The notes: a model not told the origin generated them from the sequence alone. A stretch of 64,000 bases of DNA from CAVVAL01 sp963742725 (GCA_963742725.1 CAVUMX010000001.1:2728001-2792000), one strand, 5' to 3'. Positions 36,338-45,949 are shown, counted from the stretch's first letter. Translations and numbers: made by a program.

Positions 36338-36401
36338 GTCGGGTCCTCCTCGTCGAACGCCCGCGCGATGAGGTCGCCGAGCGCGGCCCAGTTGGCGCGG
36401 G

Positions 36402-37037
36402 TCAGCGGAGTACGGCGCCGATCTGGGTAGCGGCCGCCAGCACGCGCGGCCCCACGATCTCGGCGTCCAGGGGAGTCAGCGACACCACGCCGACGCTCGC
36501 CTCGACGCCTGACTCCACGGGGAGCGGCGCTGCGACGCCGTGCGCGCCCTGCTGGAGTTCGCCGCTGCTCGCGACGTACGGCGAGCCCCCGGACGACCGC
36601 GCCGACAGGATCGCCCGTCCGGCGGCGCCACGGTCGAGCGGATGCCGGGTGCCGGTGCGGTACGCGACGTGGAACGCCGTCCAGCTCGGCTCGACGACGG
36701 CGAGGGCGAGCGCTTCGCCGCCGTCCGCGACAGTGAGGTGGGCGGTGGCGCCGAGTTCTTCGGCGAGACTGCGCAGGGCGGGGATCGCGGCTTCGGCGAG
36801 GAGCGGCTGCGCGCGGCGGGCGAGCTGGATGACAGCGAGCCCCAGCCGGATCCGGCCCTCGCCGTCGCGCCGGACCAGCGCGTGCTCGGTGAGGGTGGCG
36901 ACGAGGCGGTAGACGACTGCACGTCCGACGCCGAGGGTGGTAGCGGCCTCGGTGACGGTCAGCCCCCCGGGCGTCTCGGCGACGAGCGTGAGCAGACGTA
37001 TGCCCCGGTCGAGGGTCTGCGCGGTCTCGATGGTCAC
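36402..37037 (-). CDS. IclR family transcriptional regulator
   Basis: A 211-residue regulator: HTH (TLDRGIRLLTLVAETPGGLTVTEAATTLGVGRAVVYRLVATL) then an IclR effector domain (ALRSLAEELGATAHLTVADGGEALALAVVEPS, HPLDRGAAGRAIL, GVEASVGVVS). It is somewhat short for the family (about 250). No ribosome site precedes the GTG, but CATACT on the minus strand ends six bases before it, consistent with a leaderless mRNA. It precedes acdS by 64 bp on the same strand. An 18-bp palindrome 84 bp upstream is its most likely binding site. Confidence 0.88.
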   Translation of the reverse strand: MTIETAQTLDRGIRLLTLVAETPGGLTVTEAATTLGVGRAVVYRLVATLTEHALVRRDGEGRIRLGLAVIQLARRAQPLLAEAAIPALRSLAEELGATAHLTVADGGEALALAVVEPSWTAFHVAYRTGTRHPLDRGAAGRAILSARSSGGSPYVASSGELQQGAHGVAAPLPVESGVEASVGVVSLTPLDAEIVGPRVLAAATQIGAVLR

Positions 37038-37120
37038 GCGCTGAGTATGGCGTGCCGCTGGGGACTTCCCAGCTCCGTACAGGAGGTGGCATGCTGACAG
37101 TTGCTCATATTTCTGGACTC

Positions 37121-37138
37121 TGTCCACATATGTGGACA
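37121..37138. promoter_or_regulatory. 18-bp perfect palindrome, putative IclR operator
   Basis: TGTCCACATATGTGGACA reads identically on both strands. It lies between the divergent IclR and BNR-protein genes, 26 bp before the BNR start. A second overlapping inverted repeat, TGGACTCTGTCCA (37114-37126), adds another half-site, so two dimers could bind. Confidence 0.7.
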
Positions 37139-37163
37139 TGCCCCGCACGGCACTGGAGGTCCG

Positions 37164-38552
37164 ATGAGGTACAGACGAGTCCTGTTCGCCGCGATGCTGG
37201 TGTTACCGCTGCTCGCGGCCGTCCCACCCGCCGCCGCGGCCGAGCCCGTAGCCGCGGCCGAGCAGACCGCGGCCGAGGCAACAGCGTGCCCCGCCGCCGA
37301 GCCGACGTACACCGTCCAGACGCCGGCCAGCACGGTCGCCGCCCGGACGGACCGCCGTCCCATGGCCGGCGGCCTGTACGACCCGGTGGTCAGGAAGACG
37401 TTCATCTCCTGGGCGGGTGTGAACGAGGACAGCTACCTGCAGGAGTACAGCCACGCGACGGGCGTCTGGTCGTCGCCGAAGTTCCTCGACGGCGGTGACG
37501 CCGACGCGCACAACTACCCGACGATGGTCCAGGCCAACAACGGGAAGCTGCTGGTCTTCCGGGGGATGCACAACGTCGAGCTGGTCGTGTCCGAGGCGCC
37601 GACGCCGCGCAGCACGGCCGGCACCTGGACGCACCGGATCATCCCCGAGGGCATCGCGGCCAGCTACCCGATGCCGTTCAAGGCCGCGAACGGCGACATC
37701 TACGTCTTCTACCGGCGTACGGACAACACGGTCGACCCCGCCGCGCCGCCTGACCAGCGCCCGATGCTGTACGTCCGTTCGACCGACAACGGCCGTACGT
37801 GGCGCAACTCCACGCAGCTGACCGGGGCGCCCTACGCCGTGGGCTCCACCGGACGAGCCGACAACATGGACGAGGTGTACTTCGGCCAGATGCGGTACGA
37901 GCCCGCACGTCCGGGCAGGTCGGAGCGGGTGCACATCGTGTGGACGCTGGCAGGCGGCGGTCCGGAGGGGGAGCGCCACGACCGGTACCACCGCAACATC
38001 CACTACGCGTACTTCCAGCCGTCCAACCGGCGGTTCTACAACGCGGCCGGCAACGACCTCGGCTTCCAGATCGGCACGGACGACACCGAACTGCGGACGA
38101 AGGTCGTCACGACGCCGGTCGAGCTGCCGGCCGGGATCCGGTCACCGGACTACATCCAGCTCGTCGGATACCAGTCCAACGGGCGCCCGTTCGTGGTGTG
38201 GTTCCAGGCGGACACCGCCGGCACGTTCCACAACTTCACCGGTCACTGGAACGGGTCGCGGTGGATCGTCCGGGAGGTCACGACCGGCATCCGTACACGC
38301 GAGATGGAGCCTGTCGCCGGCGGGTGGCGGGTCTACAGCACGGTCGATCTCCAGCCCGGCGTGCGGACGGCGCTGCTGACCGACGCGGGCGTGTGGACCG
38401 CCGGCGCCACGATCCCGACCGCCAAACCCGTGCAGCGGATCGAGCTGATCACCGGCTTCCGTGACCCGGCGCGGCTCCTCGTGACGGGTAACTCCAGCGC
38501 GCGTGACGTCTCGGTGGCCGACGGCGACATCCACGTGGTCGGGGTGAGCTGA
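37164..38552 (+). CDS. Secreted BNR-repeat-containing protein (putative carbohydrate-active)
   Basis: A 462-residue exported protein: signal peptide (1 to about 26, AAA motif), then a beta-propeller-like domain with sialidase-type BNR/Asp-box features (YVRSTDNGRTWRNS), KTFISWAGVNEDSYL, RPFVVWFQADTAGTFHNF. It fits the BNR_4 group found near polysaccharide lyases and sialidases; a substrate cannot be named. ATG 37164 has GGAGG four bases upstream. Codon 14 is TTA. It is divergent from the IclR-acdS operon across an 18-bp palindrome. Confidence 0.82.
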   Translation: MRYRRVLFAAMLVLPLLAAVPPAAAAEPVAAAEQTAAEATACPAAEPTYTVQTPASTVAARTDRRPMAGGLYDPVVRKTFISWAGVNEDSYLQEYSHATGVWSSPKFLDGGDADAHNYPTMVQANNGKLLVFRGMHNVELVVSEAPTPRSTAGTWTHRIIPEGIAASYPMPFKAANGDIYVFYRRTDNTVDPAAPPDQRPMLYVRSTDNGRTWRNSTQLTGAPYAVGSTGRADNMDEVYFGQMRYEPARPGRSERVHIVWTLAGGGPEGERHDRYHRNIHYAYFQPSNRRFYNAAGNDLGFQIGTDDTELRTKVVTTPVELPAGIRSPDYIQLVGYQSNGRPFVVWFQADTAGTFHNFTGHWNGSRWIVREVTTGIRTREMEPVAGGWRVYSTVDLQPGVRTALLTDAGVWTAGATIPTAKPVQRIELITGFRDPARLLVTGNSSARDVSVADGDIHVVGVS

Positions 38553-38594
38553 GCCCGCGGATCGTAGCGGGCGAGCGGTATGGGCCGGCGCCGA

Positions 38595-38600
38595 TAGAAT
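38595..38600 (+). promoter_or_regulatory. -10 hexamer of the cysS promoter (leaderless)
   Basis: TAGAAT ends six bases before the cysS GTG, and no Shine-Dalgarno sequence is present, so translation probably starts at the transcript's 5' end. Confidence 0.5.
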
Positions 38601-38606
38601 CGCCGC

Positions 38607-40007
38607 GTGACCCTACGTCTGTACGACACGCTCGCCCGCTCGGTCCGTGACTTCCGCCCGCTTGTGCCGGGCAAGGCCGGGATCTACCTGTGTGGCGCCA
38701 CCGTGCAGTCGGCGCCCCACATCGGGCACATGCGGTCCGGGGTCAACTACGACGTGCTGCGCCGCTGGCTGACGTACCGGGGCCTGGACGTGACGTTCAT
38801 CCGCAACGTCACCGACATCGACGACAAGGTGCTGGAGAAGTCGATCGAGTCGGGCACCCCGTGGTGGGCGCTGGCGTACGCGAACGAGCTGGCCTTCGCC
38901 GCCGGGTACGACGCGCTCGGCTGCCTCCGTCCCACCTACGAACCGCGCGCGACCGGGCACGTCCCCGAGATGATCGTCCTGATGCAGGAGCTGATCGACG
39001 GCGGCCACGCGTACGCGTCCGGCGGCGACGTCTACTTCGACGTGCTGTCCTACCCGGAGTACGGCGCCCTGTCGGGCCAGCGGGTCGATCACATGAAGCA
39101 GCCCGAGGACGCCGGCCACAAACGTGACCCCCGCGATTTCGCGCTGTGGAAGGCGTTCAAGTCGACCGAGCCGGCATCCGCGTCCTGGCAGACGCCGTGG
39201 GGTGTCGGGCGGCCGGGCTGGCACCTGGAGTGCTCGGCGATGGCCGGCAAGTACCTGGGTGACGCGTTCGACATCCACGGCGGCGGCACCGACCTGGTGT
39301 TCCCCCACCACGAGAACGAGATCGCGCAGTCCCGCGCGGCCGGGCTGGGCTTCGCCCAGTTCTGGCCGCACCACGCCCTGCTCAACCTGGGCGGCGAGAA
39401 GATGAGCAAGTCGGTCGGGAACACGCTCGGCGTGCCGTCGGTGCTGGAGCGGGTGCGCGCTCCCGAGCTGCGGTACTACCTGGCCGCCTCGCACTACCGG
39501 TCGATCATCGACTTCAGCGAGGAGTCGCTGCAGGAGGCGGCGCTCGCGTACCGCCGGGTCGAGGGCTTCGTCCAGCGTGCCGCCGAGCGCGTCGGGCCGG
39601 GCGAGCCCGGGGTGATCCACGCCGAGTTCGCGGCCGCGATGGACGACGACCTGGGCACGCCGAAGGCCCTCGCGACCCTGCACGACGTGCTTCGCGAGGG
39701 CAACCAGGCGCTGTCCAGCGGCAACGACGAGGCGGCGCGCGGGGCGCTGGCGTCCGTCCGGGGGATGCTCGGCGTGCTCGGTCTCGACCCCCTCGATCCC
39801 GTCTGGACGGGTACCGGTGGCACTGGTGACCTGCACGGAGTCGTAGACTCATTGGTCGCGGTCGCTCTCGAACAGCGCCAGGCGGCCAGGCAGCGCAAGG
39901 ACTACCCCGCGTCTGACGCCATCCGCGACCAGCTCAAGCAGGCAGGGATCCTCGTCGAGGACACCCCTCACGGTCCACGGTGGACATTGTCAGACGGGAA
40001 TGAGTGA
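38607..40007 (+). CDS. cysS: Cysteinyl-tRNA synthetase
   Basis: A 466-residue class Ia aminoacyl-tRNA synthetase. The zinc-binding Cys in YLCGATVQ, the HIGH motif in PHIGHMRSG, GWHLECSAMAGKYLG with HGGGTDLVFPHHENE, and the KMSKS loop in GEKMSKSVGN are all in place, followed by the helical DALR-type domain. The GTG start immediately after a -10 hexamer gives a leaderless transcript. The stop overlaps the rlmB start. In related genomes this pair directly follows ispF. Confidence 0.97.
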   Translation: MTLRLYDTLARSVRDFRPLVPGKAGIYLCGATVQSAPHIGHMRSGVNYDVLRRWLTYRGLDVTFIRNVTDIDDKVLEKSIESGTPWWALAYANELAFAAGYDALGCLRPTYEPRATGHVPEMIVLMQELIDGGHAYASGGDVYFDVLSYPEYGALSGQRVDHMKQPEDAGHKRDPRDFALWKAFKSTEPASASWQTPWGVGRPGWHLECSAMAGKYLGDAFDIHGGGTDLVFPHHENEIAQSRAAGLGFAQFWPHHALLNLGGEKMSKSVGNTLGVPSVLERVRAPELRYYLAASHYRSIIDFSEESLQEAALAYRRVEGFVQRAAERVGPGEPGVIHAEFAAAMDDDLGTPKALATLHDVLREGNQALSSGNDEAARGALASVRGMLGVLGLDPLDPVWTGTGGTGDLHGVVDSLVAVALEQRQAARQRKDYPASDAIRDQLKQAGILVEDTPHGPRWTLSDGNE

Positions 40008-40990
40008 TGGCGGGCAACAGCCAGCGCCCGAACCGCCGCAAGGCGGGAACGAAGAAGGGCGCGGTCGTCGGTTCCGGCGGCAACCGCCGCAAGGGCCTGG
40101 AAGGTAAGGGGCCGACGCCGCCCAAGGAGGAGCGCACCAAGCATCCGGTGGCGAAGCGGGCAGCCGCGGCCGCCCGCAAGGCTGCGGCGTCGACCACCCG
40201 GTCGGGCCCCCGTACCGCGCCCGGGCGTCGCGGCCCGGCCGCCAAGGACGCTCCCGAGCTGCTCGTCGGCCGGAACCCGGTGGCCGAGGCGTTGCGGGCC
40301 GAGATCCCGGCGACCGCGCTGTACATCGCCGCGGGCCTCGGCACCGACGACCGGGTCACCGACGCGATCGCCCTCGCCGCCGACCGTGGTCTGTCGATCC
40401 TGGAAGTGAGCCGGCAGGAGCTCGACCGGATGACCGGCGGCGTCCTGCACCAGGGGATCGGCCTGTCGGTACCGCCGTACCAGTACACCGACCTGACGGA
40501 CGCGCTGGCCACGGCGGCCCAGTCGCCCACGACCCCGCTGCTCGTCGCGCTCGACGGCGTCACCGACCCGCGCAACCTGGGTGCTGTCGTGCGGTCCGCG
40601 GCGGCGTTCGGGGCGCACGGCGTCCTGCTGCCCGAGCGGCGCGCGGCCGGCATGACCGCCACCGCCTGGCGCACGTCGGCCGGTGCCGCCGCCCGACTCC
40701 CCATCGCCCGGGTCACCAACCTGGTGCGGTCGCTCAAGGCCTGCCAGCAGGAGGGCTACATCGTCGCCGGCCTCGACGCCGACGGTGAGACCAGCCTCGA
40801 CGAGTTCGACAATGCGGTCGATCCGCTGGTCGTGGTCGTCGGCTCCGAGGGCCGCGGGCTGTCCAGGCTCGTCGGCGAGGCCTGCGACCTGCGCATATCG
40901 ATCCCGATGACGGCCATCACCGAGTCGTTGAACGCATCGGTGGCCGCTGCCGTCACGCTGTCCGAGGTGGCACGCCGCCGCCGCGCCTAG
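40007..40990 (+). CDS. rlmB: 23S rRNA (guanosine(2251)-2'-O)-methyltransferase (SpoU/TrmH family)
   Basis: A 327-residue SPOUT methyltransferase: a long Lys/Arg-rich N-terminal extension (1-80) that would contact rRNA, a substrate-binding domain (LLVGRNPVAEALRAE), and the knotted catalytic domain (ALDGVTDPRNLGAVVRSAAAFG, VVGSEGRGLSRLV, IPMTAITESLNASVAAAVTL). ATG 40007 overlaps the cysS stop as TGATG; a GTG one codon earlier is the alternative. The basic N-terminal tail is common in actinobacterial homologues. Confidence 0.95.
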   Translation: MAGNSQRPNRRKAGTKKGAVVGSGGNRRKGLEGKGPTPPKEERTKHPVAKRAAAAARKAAASTTRSGPRTAPGRRGPAAKDAPELLVGRNPVAEALRAEIPATALYIAAGLGTDDRVTDAIALAADRGLSILEVSRQELDRMTGGVLHQGIGLSVPPYQYTDLTDALATAAQSPTTPLLVALDGVTDPRNLGAVVRSAAAFGAHGVLLPERRAAGMTATAWRTSAGAAARLPIARVTNLVRSLKACQQEGYIVAGLDADGETSLDEFDNAVDPLVVVVGSEGRGLSRLVGEACDLRISIPMTAITESLNASVAAAVTLSEVARRRRA

Positions 40991-41006
40991 CGAGCGGCGT
41001 GGTTGA

Positions 41007-41049
41007 CCGCGGTTGGATCCCGTCCCCAGGTTGCGCGATCCAACCGCGG
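41007..41049. terminator. Hairpin terminator between convergent rlmB and thioesterase genes
   Basis: A perfect 13-bp inverted repeat (41007-41019 with 41037-41049) with a 17-base loop, extended by GTTG/CAAC after a single-base bulge, fills the gap between the two convergent stops. Confidence 0.7.
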
Positions 41050-41057
41050 CAACCGTG

Positions 41058-41537
41058 TCAGCCGTTGGGCCGTAGCGCCCAGCTGACCGTCATCTCCCCG
41101 GTTGTGGTGCCGGCTTCGTCGCGGATCACGACGTCGACGTCGAACCGCACCTTGCCCGCGCTCGCCAGTTCGGCGCGGACCTCGGCGGCGTCCCGCGAGA
41201 GCGTGGCCTCGGCCGTCACGGGGCCCATCGCGAGCGCGCGGTACCGGATCTGAGCGCCGGCGGCGAGTGGCACGTACTGCCCGATCAGGTCGGCGAAGCT
41301 GCCGATCACGACGGCCCCGGTCGCGGACTCGGCGAGCGTGAACATCGCGCCGGCGTGCGGTCCGCCGACGTGGTTGTGCAGGTCGGGGTTGTCCGGCAGG
41401 CGCAGGAGCGCGCGTTCGGCGGACAGCTCCAGGTACTCCAGCCCCAAGGTCCGGACGAGCGGTACGGACTGCGAGAGGCCCTGCTTGATGGCCTCGAAGT
41501 CCGGCGCCGGCGGGCTTGCGGGTTGAGCTGTGGTCAT
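41058..41537 (-). CDS. Hotdog-fold thioesterase (PaaI/DUF4442-like)
   Basis: A 159-residue protein with the hotdog core: VPLVRTLGLEYLELSAERALLRLPDNPDLHNHVGGPHAGAMFTLAESATG (the HVGGPHAGA loop carries the active site of PaaI/YdiI-type thioesterases), then the AQIRYRALAMGPVTAEATL strands. It probably hydrolyses an acyl-CoA; the substrate is unknown. ATG 41537 is chosen; an upstream in-frame start at 41594 lacks a ribosome site and is not protein-like. Confidence 0.85.
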   Translation of the reverse strand: MTTAQPASPPAPDFEAIKQGLSQSVPLVRTLGLEYLELSAERALLRLPDNPDLHNHVGGPHAGAMFTLAESATGAVVIGSFADLIGQYVPLAAGAQIRYRALAMGPVTAEATLSRDAAEVRAELASAGKVRFDVDVVIRDEAGTTTGEMTVSWALRPNG

Positions 41538-41606
41538 GGCGCGAGTGTGCCACGAAATGTTACTCGCAGGTAGCGCTGATGTGACGGTCATCACCTCAAA
41601 CGCCGA

Positions 41607-41633
41607 GGGCGCGGACAGATGCTGTCCGCGCCC
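41607..41633 (-). terminator. Hairpin terminator after the sugar-importer ATPase
   Basis: A perfect 12-bp stem (41607-41618 with 41622-41633) with a 3-base loop starts 16 bp beyond the ugpC stop codon, the strongest simple hairpin in the window. Confidence 0.8.
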
Positions 41634-41649
41634 CCGACACCAGCAGGAA

Positions 41650-42738
<1,089 letters not shown>

Positions 42739-42795
42739 GGTGCAGTCCTTTCACCGGCAGGAACGTGCCGGACGATCCGAGTGATGGACGGCGCC

Positions 42796-42811
42796 GTGAC
42801 CGTGAGGTCAC
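42796..42811. promoter_or_regulatory. Inverted repeat upstream of the sugar-importer ATPase
   Basis: GTGACC-GTGA-GGTCAC, perfect 6-bp arms, about 58 bp before the ugpC start. The binding protein is unknown; one of the adjacent LacI regulators is possible. Confidence 0.4.
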
Positions 42812-42848
42812 CGTGCTCCGACCGTGACCGACACCCAGGCACGGGCAT

Positions 42849-42860
42849 TGGTCTGCACCA
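42849..42860. promoter_or_regulatory. DasR-like (dre) box upstream of the sugar-importer ATPase
   Basis: TGGTCTGCACCA matches the dre core TGGTCTAGACCA at 10 of 12 positions, and the flanking T and A extend the symmetric arms to TTGGT/ACCAA. It lies between the divergent ATPase and LacI genes. Confidence 0.5.
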
Positions 42861-42944
42861 ACATAACGGGCCGGTCGCCGTCTGTTAATGGCTTCGGGTG
42901 AAGTCTGAACAGGGGGTACGCGCGGCGGCGGGCCACACTGGAGA

Positions 42945-43979
42945 ATGCCCGGGGAAAGGGGGGACGCGTTGTCAGGAGGGTTGGCGGGCATCGCCGAGGC
43001 CGCAGGAGTGAGCATCTCGACGGTGAGCCGGGTGCTGAACCGGCGCCCGGGAGTGCACGAGGAGACGCGGCGGCGGGTGCTGTCGGCGCTGGCGGAGCAG
43101 AAGTACACGCCGCGTGGCCTGGACGCACTCCACCGGACGGGAGTCCTGGGGCTGCTGGTGCCCGAGCTGACGAATCCCGTGTTCCCGGCGTTCGCCGAGG
43201 CGCTGGAGGCGCGGGCGGCCGAGCGGGGCTATTCGACCGTCCTCTGCAACACGCACTCCGCCAGTGCCCGCGAAGAGGAGCACGTGCGGTTGCTGCTGGC
43301 CAGGGGCGTGGCCGGCATGGTCTTCGTCTCGCCCGAGTCGACCGATTCGCTCGCGCCGCACGGCCACTACAAACGTCTCCGTGAGGACGGCGTCAGCATG
43401 GTCTTCGTCAACGGCGGCCTCCCCACCCTCGACGTGCCGGACGTGTGCGTCGACGAGCAGGTCGCCGGCTACCTGGCGACCCGGCACCTCGTCGAGCGGG
43501 GGCACCGGCGGATCGGGTTCGTGTCCGGTCCGGCGCGGTCCGTCCCGACCCGGCTCAAGCGGGCGGGCTGGCAGGCCGCGCTGGAGGAGGCCGGCCTGGA
43601 CGCGGCGGCCGACCTCGTCGCGCACGCCGAGTACGGCGCCGCGGGCGGAGCCACGGCGGCCGCCCGGCTCCTGGACGCCGAGGCCACGGGGCTCGTCTGC
43701 GCCAGCGACCTCATGGCGTTCGGGGCGTTGGCCGAGGCGCGTCGGCGCGGGCTGGACGTCCCCCGCGAGTTGTCCGTCGTCGGGTTCGACGACACGCCCA
43801 TGGCCCCGTACGCCTCGCCGCCGCTCACCACGCTGGCCCAGCCGATCGCGGAGATGGCGCGGGCGGCCGTGGACGGGCTGGTCGCCGAGATCGAGGGCGG
43901 CGGCGACGGGCTGCCCCATTCGCGGGTGTTCCGGCCGCGGTTGGTGGAGCGCGAATCGACGGCGTCCGTACCGAAATGA
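42945..43979 (+). CDS. LacI family transcriptional regulator
   Basis: A 344-residue repressor: HTH with LAGIAEAAGVSISTVSRVLNRRPGVHEETRRRVLSAL, hinge, then a periplasmic-binding-protein-like sugar domain (GVLGLLVPELTNPVFPAFAEALE, RHLVERGHRRIGFVSGP, CASDLMAFGAL, ELSVVGFDDTPMAPY). ATG 42945 is reported; TTG at 42969, preceded by AAAGGGGGG, is an equally good start and would place the HTH at the very N-terminus. It is divergent from the sugar ATPase, so a role in sugar use is likely. Confidence 0.92.
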   Translation: MPGERGDALSGGLAGIAEAAGVSISTVSRVLNRRPGVHEETRRRVLSALAEQKYTPRGLDALHRTGVLGLLVPELTNPVFPAFAEALEARAAERGYSTVLCNTHSASAREEEHVRLLLARGVAGMVFVSPESTDSLAPHGHYKRLREDGVSMVFVNGGLPTLDVPDVCVDEQVAGYLATRHLVERGHRRIGFVSGPARSVPTRLKRAGWQAALEEAGLDAAADLVAHAEYGAAGGATAAARLLDAEATGLVCASDLMAFGALAEARRRGLDVPRELSVVGFDDTPMAPYASPPLTTLAQPIAEMARAAVDGLVAEIEGGGDGLPHSRVFRPRLVERESTASVPK

Positions 43980-44024
43980 GGGTTTGATTTGCCGTTGGTG
44001 ACTCGCCAGTAACCCTGAATCGGT

Positions 44025-44030
44025 TAGGGT
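44025..44030 (+). promoter_or_regulatory. -10 hexamer of a leaderless promoter (second LacI gene)
   Basis: TAGGGT ends seven bases before the ATG at 44038, and no ribosome-binding site is visible. Confidence 0.45.
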
Positions 44031-44037
44031 GCGCCGC

Positions 44038-45117
44038 ATGGCTCAACGGCAGCCCTCCCGCAGAACGGCCACGCTGGCGTCGCTCGCCGCGGAGCTCGGC
44101 GTCTCACGGACGACGGTCTCCAACGCGTACAACCGACCCGACCAGTTGTCGCCGCAATTGCGGCAACGGGTACTCGAAGCGGCGAAGCGGCTCGGCTACC
44201 CGGGTCCTGACCCGCTCGCCCGGTCGTTGCGCACGCGCCGGGCCGGCGCCATCGGGCTCGTGCTCACCGAAACCCTTTCGTACGCGTTCCGCGATCCGGC
44301 GGCGGTGAAGTTCCTGGCCGGGCTTGCGCAGGCCTGCGAGGACGCCAAGACGGGGCTGCTCCTCGTGCCGGCCGTCCCCGGATCGGGCAGCGACCCGGCG
44401 CTGGCCGCTGCCGCCTCCGTCGACGGGTTCGTCGTGTACTCGCTGCCGCACAGCGACCCGCACCTGGAGGCGGTACTCGCCCGCCCGCTCCCCACCGTGA
44501 TCGTCGACGAACCGCTCGACCTGCCTGGCGTGGACTGGGTCGGCATCGATGACCGCGTCGCCTGCGCCCAGGTCGGAGCCCACGTCGCGAGCCTCGGCCA
44601 CGAGCGGATCGGGATCGTCTGCACCCGGATCGGCACCGACCGCCGCGACGGCCCCGTGTCGCTGGAACGGCAGGTCGAATCGTCGTACGACGTCGTCCGG
44701 CTCCGGCTCGACGGGATCGCCGAAGGATTCGGCGGCGACCGGTCCAGCGTGCCGGTGTACGAGTCCTGGAACCACACGATCGAGGCCGGAGAGGCCGCCG
44801 CCGGACAGTTGCTGGACGAGCACCCCGAGGTGACCGCCGTCATCTGCACCACGGACATCCTGGCGCTCGGCTGCCTCCGGGCGGCCGAAGCGCGGGGGAT
44901 CAGCGTCCCTGCGCAACTGTCCGTGACCGGCTTCGACGACGTCCCTGAGGCGGCGAAGGCCGGGTTGACGACGGTCGCCCAGCCCCACGCCGAGAAGGGC
45001 CGGGCCGCGTGGGAACTGCTCAGCGGCGAGGGCAACGAGGACAACAGCTCGTCGCGGCACGTCCTCGACACCGAACTGATCATCAGGACATCGACAGCCG
45101 CACCACGGCCGTCCTGA
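44038..45117 (+). CDS. LacI family transcriptional regulator
   Basis: A 359-residue regulator with HTH (TLASLAAELGVSRTTVSNAYNRPDQLSPQLRQRVLEAAKRLGY) and a sugar-binding domain (AGAIGLVLTETLSYAFRDPAAVKFLAG, VDWVGIDDRVACAQVGAHV, ELLDE-like helix, ICTTDILALGCLRAAEARGISVP). It follows the first LacI gene by 58 bp but has its own promoter-like hexamer. The ligand is unknown. The N-terminal extension before the HTH is basic. Confidence 0.92.
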   Translation: MAQRQPSRRTATLASLAAELGVSRTTVSNAYNRPDQLSPQLRQRVLEAAKRLGYPGPDPLARSLRTRRAGAIGLVLTETLSYAFRDPAAVKFLAGLAQACEDAKTGLLLVPAVPGSGSDPALAAAASVDGFVVYSLPHSDPHLEAVLARPLPTVIVDEPLDLPGVDWVGIDDRVACAQVGAHVASLGHERIGIVCTRIGTDRRDGPVSLERQVESSYDVVRLRLDGIAEGFGGDRSSVPVYESWNHTIEAGEAAAGQLLDEHPEVTAVICTTDILALGCLRAAEARGISVPAQLSVTGFDDVPEAAKAGLTTVAQPHAEKGRAAWELLSGEGNEDNSSSRHVLDTELIIRTSTAAPRPS

Positions 45118-45158
45118 CAAACCAGTACGGCGGCCCGGTTAGGATCGGACCAGTTCGT

Positions 45159-45231
45159 GCTGGCGTGGCGCAATTGGTAGCGCACCCGACTTGTAATCGG
45201 GCGGTTAGGGGTTCAAGTCCCCTCGCCAGCT
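45159..45231 (+). tRNA. tRNA-Thr (anticodon TGT)
   Basis: Seven-base acceptor arm GCTGGCG/CGCCAGC, D arm with AATTGGTAG, anticodon stem CCCGA/TCGGG with loop CTTGTAA (anticodon 45192-45194), and T arm AGGGG-TTCAAGT-CCCCT. The 3' CCA is not encoded, as is usual in actinobacteria. It reads ACA codons. Confidence 0.96.
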
Positions 45232-45295
45232 CTCAGACTTCTGCGCAGTGACTCCACGTCGCGTGAGTCGGATCGCCGGCAAGTGCGCGCTCTCG

Positions 45296-45301
45296 TAGGC
45301 T
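45296..45301 (+). promoter_or_regulatory. -10 hexamer of a leaderless promoter (Nudix gene)
   Basis: TAGGCT ends seven bases before the ATG at 45309; no ribosome site is present. Confidence 0.45.
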
Positions 45302-45308
45302 GCTCTGT

Positions 45309-45785
45309 ATGACCGATCAGCACGAGATGGACGGCTTCAACTCGGCGAGTGCGCGACTGGCGGCCGGTGTGCTCTTCTTTGACGACGCCGGTCGCGTGCT
45401 GCTCGTCAAGCCCACGTACAAGGACGGTTGGGAGATCCCCGGCGGCTATGTCGAGCCTGGCGAGTCACCCCGCGCCGCGTGCGTCCGAGAGGTCGCCGAG
45501 GAGCTGGGCATCACCCCTCCGATCGGTGCGGTGCTCGTCATTGACTGGGCACCTCACCCCACCGACGGCGACAAGATCCTGTTCGTCTTCGATGGAGGCC
45601 GCATCGCCGACACCGACCTCGCCCGCGTCCAGCTCGACACCGATGAGATCAGCGAGTACGCGTTCACCGCGACCGACCAGCTCGCGACCGTACTGATTCC
45701 GCGCCTGGCCCGCCGCGTGGCTGTCGCCGCTGAGGCGCGTCGGGCTGGACGCCCGCTCTACCTCGAACACGGTGCGGCGTTGTAG
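45309..45785 (+). CDS. Nudix hydrolase
   Basis: A 158-residue protein with a complete Nudix box, GGYVEPGESPRAACVREVAEELGI, which binds Mg2+ and the diphosphate of a nucleoside-X substrate. Upstream sequence AAGVLFFDDAGRVLLVKPTYKDGWEIP is the typical first strands. The substrate cannot be deduced. It lies just after tRNA-Thr and has a TANNNT hexamer seven bases before its ATG. Confidence 0.93.
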   Translation: MTDQHEMDGFNSASARLAAGVLFFDDAGRVLLVKPTYKDGWEIPGGYVEPGESPRAACVREVAEELGITPPIGAVLVIDWAPHPTDGDKILFVFDGGRIADTDLARVQLDTDEISEYAFTATDQLATVLIPRLARRVAVAAEARRAGRPLYLEHGAAL

Positions 45786-45949
45786 ATATCTACGGCCAAG
45801 ACGAGGGGCATATCGGACACAGCCACACCGCCGACACAGATCGGGCGTTCGGCTAGCTGTGGAAACGCACCTGCGGAGCATCGTGGACCGTGAGTCCGAC
45901 GGTCGTTGGACCCCAATACGGTCTAACGCGGCCGCAGGAGGACTGATCA

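Noticed and set aside
36334..36401. A tail of codons (ending TGA that overlaps the acdS GTG) that could extend the IclR protein by frameshift
   Set aside because: It reads fairly protein-like and would give a GTGA coupling, but the IclR protein already ends at a natural family end, no start codon exists in that frame, and the acidic codons come from the acdS ribosome site.
45159..45231. tRNA-Thr as an attachment site of an integrated element
   Set aside because: No second copy of the tRNA 3' end and no integrase gene were found in the window; only indirect signs (broken genes) remain, so it is listed only as a weak finding.
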